Origin: Lantana camara
Lineage: Eukaryota; Streptophyta; Magnoliopsida; Lamiales; Verbenaceae
NCBI GenBank assembly: GCA_037501455.1
Contig: CM074856.1
Location: forward strand, 46,653,001 to 46,717,000
Reading direction: 5' to 3'
Length of the DNA: 64,000 bases
The notes below the pieces were generated by a model that did no database searches, was not told the DNA's origin, and saw only the letters and a program-made list of their open reading frames with translations. Both the position numbers and the translations under genes were made by a program. Positions 57,560 to 64,000 of this stretch are shown here, in pieces. The stretch's first letter is position 1. The number at the start of each line of letters is the position of its first letter.

Positions 57560-58027
57560 TCATGATACCCCTCTTCGCGATCCTCCAGGTCCCTCAACCA
57601 CCTTCCTGGTCTGCGGCTGTCTTACAACAGGGGTACTTTCTAGTCCTAGCCCTCCAGACGTATCAGTTGCCCTGGTATCTGCTGGGAGAGCAGGGTGTAT
57701 AAGTTGACAGTCCTTCCAGCCCTTCAGCAGCTGGCTGGTCGTCCCCTGACTACCAGTTACTGCAGGTGGGCGCAGACCTTCAGGCAGGGGGGTTCTTCCA
57801 TGCAGGAAATCTCCTGCACCTGGAAGGAGCAGCGGGTTTCTACTTCCAACCTCCTGATTTTCGCTTTGTTGGTTTCTTAAATTCCCCATTGCACTCGATT
57901 CCGGGACATCTTGATTCTTCCCGGCTGGTGGCGTGATTCCCGCGACTGTGTTTTAGGCGTTGGTCATGGCCGAGGCCGATTGATTAGCCAAAAATGTCGG
58001 GATATCAGATCCAGTGTTAGATGCCAT
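57560..58027 (-). pseudogene. gypsy gag N-terminus-like frame with one stop
   Basis: The minus-strand ATG at 58027 lies about 45 bp after a primer-site-like sequence and begins MASNTGSDIPTFLANQSAS. A TAA at 57955-57953 interrupts it after 24 codons. The same frame then continues open (VAGITPPAGKNQDVPES, MGNLRNQQSENQEVGSRNP) to a stop at 57560. Position after LTR and primer site argues for gag; the sequence is low in recognisable domain motifs, so family placement is uncertain. Confidence 0.5.
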
Positions 58028-58073
58028 GAAAACTTCGAACAATCTCACGTCCTTCGCTCGACTTAATCACTTT

Positions 58074-58090
58074 CCCACAGACGGCGCCAA
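58074..58090 (-). other. primer-binding-site-like sequence of the reverse gypsy fragment
   Basis: The minus strand reads TTGGCGCCGTCTGTGGG directly after the LTR end. TGGCGCC at this place is common in plant Ty3/gypsy elements. Which tRNA it pairs with I cannot state. Confidence 0.7.
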
Positions 58091-58091
58091 A

Positions 58092-58635
58092 TGATATTGA
58101 CCAAAAAAAATCGACCAACACCAAAATAATTTATTTGTATGGGAAATGACTGAATCAAGCTGTAGAGAAAAATAATTAAAGAAATAAGTGCAAAAATAAA
58201 TAGGAATTGGAAATAACAATGAATGAAAATAAAGTATGGGATTTCTGATAATTTTCGGTCCTCTGAGTCTTCTGTATACAATGGGATTCTGAGAAATACA
58301 ATCTCTAATCTCAAGAATATATGAAAATTGCAGTAAAAACTAATAAAGGGAAATAATGGAAAAAATAGCTGCTAAAAGCGAAGAGTTGTAGTTCTGAGGA
58401 TGGGGACTGCTGCTAGGGTTTTTCGGAGATACTCAAGTGACGATATATCTCTTCCTTCTCTCTTTTGGCTTTTTATAATCTTCAGAAATCAGTTACCACT
58501 CCCTTCCAAAATTCTAGGCACGTTCAAAATCTTTAACCTCTTCTCTCCCCATTTCTCTCAACCTCTTCTTCTCTTCCAACCGCTATATCTTCCTCTATTT
58601 CAAATTAAATAAATCACAAAAATGCTGCCACATCA
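58092..58635 (-). repeat. putative short gypsy LTR (about 544 bp)
   Basis: The minus strand would start TGATGTGGCAGC at 58635 and end GGTCAATATCA at 58092, giving TGAT...ATCA ends. A TATA box, TATAAAAAG, lies on the minus strand at 58477-58469. The outer border at 58635 is my best guess; no second LTR was found to test it. Confidence 0.5.
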
Positions 58636-58797
58636 ATTTTATTATTTATAAATGTAAAATAATTAGTATAACCTAAGGTGTATATATATAAAATAGTATA
58701 GTATAATATATTTTATTAATTATAAATAAGATTATACAAAACATAATTATTTTAAACTAATTTTTATATTAATATTTTATTTTAAATAACATTACAA

Positions 58798-60235
58798 TAG
58801 GGTATTTTGCAGCCAGCTCCCTTATAGTTTGTTAAATGTTCAAAAAAACCCTGTAGTATAAAATATAATGTAAAAAATCTTAAGGTTTTAAAAACTATAA
58901 ACGTAGAACCTCAAACCCCTTGCGTGTACTATATGCCCCTCTTTTGAGACTGGGCTTCCGTTTTTCATGCATAATTCGATGTAAAATGACCTTTTTATCC
59001 TTGTACGACACCTAAAGTAAATGGTCCTCAAATAATAATTTTTATGTTACCCAAAACTCTGTGCTTTAAATAAACCACCACCATTGCCGGCACCCACCAT
59101 TTACAGCCCTTGCACCACCACTCTTGCCGCCGCCGCCTTTGCACCACCACCACAACCCAAGGCTAGCCACATCACAACCTCAATAATTATTGCAACAACC
59201 TCGCCGCCAACTGCCGCACCACTCACCCCTTCTCTCCTTTACCTTCAATCCTGCACAAATTCCCTTCACCTTCAATTCCGCCGCTGCCACAAACACACAA
59301 TCACAATCACACACATGCAAGCACACACAAAAACACATAAATCCACACGCATAGGCCTACCTACTCCGTCTCATCCAGTAGCACCGCCATCATCCCCGGG
59401 GGGGGGAAGGCTGAGCATATTTATTTGTCACAACTTGGAGATTAGTTGGGGCGAGCATCGATCTGGTCGTTTTGGTAGTGGTGGGGCGTGGATCTGGTTT
59501 TCAATGGTGGTGGGGGTGCGAATCTTGAGGGGGTGCGGTGGATCTGGGGTCGGGAGAGGTGCGGCGATGTCGCGACGATGTACCTTTGGGTGGTGACACA
59601 AGAGCTGTGGCGGAGGATCTGGCGAGAGCTGCGGTGGTGGCGGAGGATCTGGGGAGAGGTACGTTGATGGCGGAGGATCTAGGGTGCGGATCTTAAGGGA
59701 CTGCGGTGGATCTGAGAGGCGCGGTGGTGGTGGTTGTGGTGACGGCAGTAACGGCGGAGCTAGAGGTGGTGCCGTGGACTATGGTGGCTGCCGACGGGAC
59801 GATGAAAAGCAAGTTGAAGATGGTGAAGTTTTTATGTGATGATGATGATATAATATTACAAAATATTTATGTTTTAATTTTTTTTTAAATTATAAAATAT
59901 AAAATAAATGAAAAAGGAAAATAAAAGGAAATAATAATGAGTAAAAAGTTGTTTTATGAGATGATGATGGTATAATATTAAAAAATATTTATGTCTTAAT
60001 TTTTTATTAAATTATAAAATAGAAAATAAAAGGAAATGATAATGAAAACATAGTTGTATTTGAAGGGGGCAATTAAGGTATTTCACCTCCAAAACGTGCC
60101 AGATCCATATCGGGGGACAATGAGCAGGAGTTTAAAATCATAAAGTTTTATGCATGATTTTCCAAAACTCAGTGTTTTTTCCGTCGCTTATGAAAACCAC
60201 AGGGTTTTTTGTGCATATAGCTCTTGCTGTTTTAT
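58798..60235. mobile_element. candidate Mutator-like non-autonomous element
   Basis: TTCAAAAAAACCCTGTAGT near 58841 faces its inverted partner ACCACAGGGTTTTTTGTGC near 60205, with weaker matching further in. Such AAAAAACCCTGTGG ends occur in plant MULE-type repeats. Between them is a GC-rich core (59080-59820; CACCACCGCC then GGTGGCGGAGGATCTGG repeats) flanked by AT-rich DNA, as in elements that captured gene fragments. A 170-codon frame at 59084-59596 is low-complexity and not credible as a gene. Confidence 0.35.
59831..60060 (+). repeat. 122-bp tandem duplication
   Basis: TTTATGTGATGATGATG at 59831 and TTTATGAGATGATGATG at 59953 begin two similar AT-rich copies, both containing TATAATATTA and AAATATTTATGT. 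Confidence 0.8.
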
Positions 60236-61101
60236 CCGCAGCGACAGGCTACAATACATTGTGCAGGGATGCAGGAGCAACATTTGCTTCGAAGACAACG
60301 TTGCGCTTATTCATGTTCTCCTGAAGCTGTGCCTATGTTTAATCGTTAGATCGTATCCGATGTCCATTACGAGTTACGGCGATCGTATAAGTTTCTTTAT
60401 GCTAAGTCGCTCTATTAACTGAAAATATTACCTCGTCCAGTCCTACATTATTGTCCCTTATCTCAGCATTTTGTATTTCTTCACAACCCATCCTTTATCT
60501 TACTGGCAAAAACCTTATGTTAGAGTCGTGGTGATATCACTTAAAGGGCGACTATAAGCCTTTTAAGGTCCCTAATGAGATGGGTTTTAAATAAACGAGT
60601 CATAAGCTTTCACAAAAGTTGCATCTTATAATATACCCAAGTCGACATAACACTAACTTAAATACTTCCATCTCAATTTTTTGACAATTTTCCATAAAAA
60701 TTTAAGCCTACTGTGTATTTCAAAACATTTAAAGGGATCCAAAAGTAGGTAAACATGCAAAAGTTTTACCAAGATGCTTGCAAATGCATAACATTAAAGC
60801 AAGAAAGGAAATGGCACAACACCAATAACAAGGCAAAAGAACCAATCTTGTTTTAGCTCGGCTGCTACTCCTTTCACAGGTTCAAGTATTTCACAGAACA
60901 TTGAGAAGATACCATATCACTTAACCAAATTCTAAGAGTTCCAAAGAAAATTATCCCAAGGAAAAAGCATAACAGTGACGAAAACAGTGACTGGATTTCA
61001 TAACCTATCCAGTACCCTCTACACATCATTGAAACATTGAAAACTCTCTCAAAAATGCCTCGACATGTCAGCAAAATACCGAGATTGTGGATTTCATCAC
61101 A
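60236..61101. other. spacer and presumed 3' UTR of the HD2 gene
   Basis: No gene recognised. The 90-codon plus frame ending at 60422 overlaps the repeat end and shows no domain. The part just below 61102 should contain the HD2 3' untranslated region; poly(A) signals cannot be placed with confidence. Confidence 0.4.
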
Positions 61102-63682
61102 TTACTTTGCACCGGTATGCTTAGCTTTAGAGTGGGACTCCAGGGCTTTATCAGAGCCAAACGTCATGCAGCCAAAACATGCTTTTTAGCTTTTGCAAAT
61201 ATGCATTAAGATTAGTGCTTATAATTAGAGCATACTTATTGCAGCTTTTGCAGGCAAATGATCCTCCAGATTTAGGTGTCCGCTGGTTTGGCTTGTTGGC
61301 AGGGGTCTTAAGGCCTGCTTTGCAGGGCGAGGTGTAGCTACATGACCACTGCTTTTCTTTCCATCTGCAGAGGTGATGGAAGAAAAACTTAATAAAGATG
61401 GAAAAAGTGAGATAATTTTACATCATTAGTTTTTTAAGTTGTGGAAAAAAATATTTTCAATGACGATGAGCATAATTGGAATTTAACCTGTTTTTTGTGG
61501 AGTAGCTTTTGCCTTTTTGTCAGGAACAGGGGTCTTTGTTGCAGATTCGGCAGGCCTCTTCTTGCTTTCTTTCAACCTATTTTCAGAGAAAAGGGATTGT
61601 TAAAATTCAAAGTAAATGTTACAGAATCACCTTTGCTCTGATAGCAGATATTAGTTGAACAAGTTGAAGCTCACCTTCTTTGGGGTCTCCTCGTCACTCT
61701 CATCAGAATCATCAGAGTCATCTTCATTATCATCCTGCAATTCAACAATCATCAGCACAACAGATAATGGCAACATCTATTTATTAACACCACAAGGATT
61801 TGTTTTCTCCTCGAAATCACAAAACATGATCAGGGGAAAGCACATAGACAATGCATTATTACACCTTTAGATTGATTTAAATTTACCTCAGAGTCAATGT
61901 CGTCATCCTCCTCAGACATCTGATCATCGCTATCATCATCATCATCTTCCTTGCTTGGCTCCACAATCTTCACTTTTTGCTTACTCGCAGCAGACTCTTT
62001 AGCTTTGGCAGCATTTGCCGTCTGAGCTTCCACAGGTTTCTCTTGCTTGGCCTTTGCTTCAGGCTTACCTGCAAATTCACCCATGATATCAGTATTTAGT
62101 CAAAATTTAGAAGAAACTTGAATTAAAAAGAGGAAAGGTGAAACTTAGTACCATTGTTTGCAATGTTAAGAGGAATATCCTCATCTGATTCAGATTCATC
62201 TGGACAGAAGATATATTTTACAAGCCACTTCAAAATTAAAAAATATATATAGATACAGAATAGCGGGGGCATGCAAGGGATATATAGCCAAAACCAGTGA
62301 TGTACATGAGAAAACTACTCACCAGATTTGCCCTCCGGCAGATCAGTGGCAGCAAAAGACAAACATAGAGTCAAGGAACAAAAATCTTATGGTTTATAGT
62401 ACAGAGGAAAACAATACCAAAGATGGAACTTAAGATGAACGAATATATATAAGGATATTCTTCATCAAAGGGGTTACTGGCCTTGTATCCATAGAAGTAT
62501 ACCATTTTTCCAGTCTGGGATAGCTCAAAATCCCTGTCGAATTCTAAATCAAATTGTTGCTGAGGCAACGTTTCAGTGAATAGTGTTCCAAGGACAAGTT
62601 TCTTTCCATCAACATTCGCAAACAAGCAGACATTTTCATTTCCTTTCTCCTTTTTCAGCTCACCGAGACAAGCCTGCACGAAAGACAAAGAAATCATCTT
62701 AAGTTGCCCAGTCAAATATCAACCCAGCAATGCAAATCTGGAAACAAACTTCAATACCAGAGAAAGATGCAAAACCATGCCATCACCAGGCAAGACCTTA
62801 AGAGGCTCTCCACTTTTCACTTCAACCCCTAGAAATGACAAATTGAGAATTTAGCAACATACAATATGTAAAAATATTTGCTTCTAATGTTGAATGCGAA
62901 ATGTATCCTGAGCCATACAAAAGTTCATTATCTAATAAAGTACAACTACAATTCAAAAGTCGAGAATCATTCGCTATTCAAGAACTGCACCATGAGCTAC
63001 ATAAAGTGAAACAGAAATTCAATACAAACTCCTTTTGGTTATCAAACAGACAACAATTACCCCACAAATTAAAGATCATGCAGTAATAGAACTGGAAATA
63101 CTGAGCTGCTATCATGCAACCTCGCTCCTCATCATGGATACAGTTTTTTAAAACAGACCCGTACATTAATTTACTGAGGTAAAATAGCACAGCAAAATTC
63201 TTAGGCTGAGCGGAGCAAGCATACAAATAACATTGCAAACAGACACACAGCTGCAACAGAAAATCCTCACCCTGAAAGCAACGCGTCTTCTTACTGTTCC
63301 GCAAAGGAAAAACGTGAATATCATGTTCATTACAAATATAGCTCAGAAAAGTAACAATAACCCATCTAACGTGAAAAACATTTCCAAGTCGAAGACAGAA
63401 CCAAAAATGGAAAACGAAAGCTCCTTCTACTTCAATTTGAGCTAGATCAAGCGAATATAATCAACACACGGAATCATCAACATTCCAATACGAAACCAGA
63501 AAAGAAAAACGCGAACGAAACGCCATACGAAGCATAAGAAATGACAAATAACAGCAACAATGAATACGAAATCCTCACAAACCAGCACGAAAAACTCAAA
63601 TCTAAAAACCTAGCGATATCAACAATCACTGCGAGCGAAGCAAGAGAGACGAAGAGGCGAGAGCCTTACCCCAAAATTCCAT
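61102..63682 (-). CDS. HDT: HD2-type (plant-specific) histone deacetylase, ten exons
   Basis: Nuclear/nucleolar chromatin protein of the HD2 family (nucleoplasmin-like fold), linked to histone deacetylation and gene repression. Start ATG 63682 gives MEFWG, the invariant HD2 N-terminus. Exons on the minus strand: 63682-63670, 62828-62758, 62673-62459, 62345-62323, 62199-62152, 62068-61887, 61734-61675, 61576-61488, 61364-61236, 61165-61102. They encode VEVKSGEPLKVLPGDG, LVLGTLFTETLPQQQFDLEF, KMVYFYGYK, the acidic tract (KEDDDDDSDDQMSEEDDD), a Lys-rich segment and a C-terminal C2H2 finger (FACKSCN, TFGSDKALESHSKAKH). Length near 298 codons is normal for HD2. Intron 3 looks like a U12 AT-AC intron. 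Oddities: single-base frame breaks in exons 8 and 9, and a non-AG acceptor before exon 10. Family is certain; integrity of the 3' part is not. Confidence 0.92.
62346..62458 (-). other. U12-type AT-AC intron in the HD2 gene
   Basis: On the minus strand the donor is ATATCCTT (62458-62451), the branch site TTCCTTGACTC (62378-62368), and the acceptor CCAC (62349-62346), 25 nt after the branch A. All three match the minor-spliceosome consensus. There is no GT donor near this place. Splicing here joins GA to T, giving an Asp codon and an unbroken acidic frame DLPEGKSDESESDED. Confidence 0.8.
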
Positions 63683-64000
63683 GACCGAATCCACTGTTTA
63701 CTTTAACTAAATTTATTTTGGTATTCGGGTAGCTAGCAGCCATGCTTGTTTACTTCTCGGTAAGGATAATGATGGCTTATTTGCCCTCCAATTTAAAAAG
63801 GTCTTCTCCCAGCCTACTTTCCCCAAATTGTATCTCTCTTCCGCATATTTGTTCATCTAAGAATCTGTGATTGTATCAGCATTTTCAATTTTGATAAATG
63901 ATAATCACCACATCTTTCCTTTGTTTTTTTTTTTTTTTTTGAGCATTTCATGTATGCGGAATTGCAGATAGAGCCCCAAAAGAATGCATTTTCAATTTTA
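63683..64000 (-). promoter_or_regulatory. HD2 gene 5' UTR and proximal promoter region
   Basis: Upstream of the HD2 start on the minus strand. AT-rich with TTTTTAAATTGG near 63806-63795, and a T-run at 63928-63943. No firm TATA box can be assigned. No other gene in this stretch. Confidence 0.4.

Noticed and set aside
59084..59596. 170-codon frame as a protein gene
   Set aside because: Low-complexity Ala/Pro/Thr then Gly/Arg content from CCACC and GGTGG runs; no family resemblance.
62371..62457. Continuation of HD2 exon 3 as coding sequence (YPYIYSFILSSIFGIVF)
   Set aside because: Hydrophobic, unlike HD2 proteins, ends in a stop, and contains consensus U12 branch and splice signals.
62978..63304. 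108-codon minus-strand frame upstream of HD2 exon 2
   Set aside because: It lies within HD2 intron 1, has no domain and no homologous look; a chance frame.

Overview
The window reads as intergenic DNA of a plant nuclear genome, most likely a eudicot. It is packed with nested LTR retrotransposons (Ty1/copia and Ty3/gypsy), carries a 12.2-kb CACTA (En/Spm) DNA transposon, and has one recognisable host gene at the right edge: an HD2-type (plant-specific) histone deacetylase on the minus strand. There is no prokaryotic organisation, no operon, and no rRNA or tRNA gene that I can see. I cannot name the species; a eudicot (perhaps an asterid) is an impression only.

Layout. 1-4752: 3' half of a copia element (C1) with an open gag-pol frame and complete 3' LTR, inserted in a gypsy LTR. 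4753-10462: gypsy element G1 (Tekay/Del-like; tRNA-Met type primer site; broken gag), whose 5' LTR is also split by a related solo LTR (5128-7655). 10463-18169: second gypsy element G2 with two LTRs and a degenerate internal region that keeps a duplicated gag zinc-knuckle remnant but no readable pol. 18170-20577: LTR and 3' tail of a reverse-strand copia (C4). 20578-24931: a 4.35-kb tandem array with units of about 97 bp and longer-period structure. 24932-31109: reverse-strand gypsy element G3 with a 3.6-kb LTR and a short gag-only interior. 31110-33022 and 45240-45943: one decayed copia element (C2) split inside reverse transcriptase by the CACTA element (33023-45239). The CACTA carries degenerate TNP2-type and Transposase_24-type genes, subterminal repeats and a 405-bp tandem array. 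45944 to about 49774: reverse-strand copia C3, same family as C1, N-terminal half only, plus a long non-coding leader. 49775-55428: solo LTR of the C1 family with target duplication CTTGC, itself split by a 3.7-kb gypsy solo LTR (50539-54236) with target duplication AGACA. 55434-58635: unclassified sequence, then a reverse-strand gypsy fragment (broken gag start, primer-site-like sequence, short LTR). 58640-60240: AT/GC-contrasted segment that may be a Mutator-like non-autonomous element. 61102-63682: the HD2 gene.

How the parts relate. The retroelements are independent insertions layered in time. The order can be read from who interrupts whom: C1 is in the G1 LTR, CACTA is in C2, and the gypsy solo LTR is in the copia solo LTR. 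The mobile-element genes are mostly broken; C1 gag-pol is the only long uninterrupted one. The most interesting host-gene observation is an apparent U12-type AT-AC intron followed by a 23-nt exon in the HD2 gene. The 3' part of that same gene shows two single-base frame breaks and a damaged splice acceptor.
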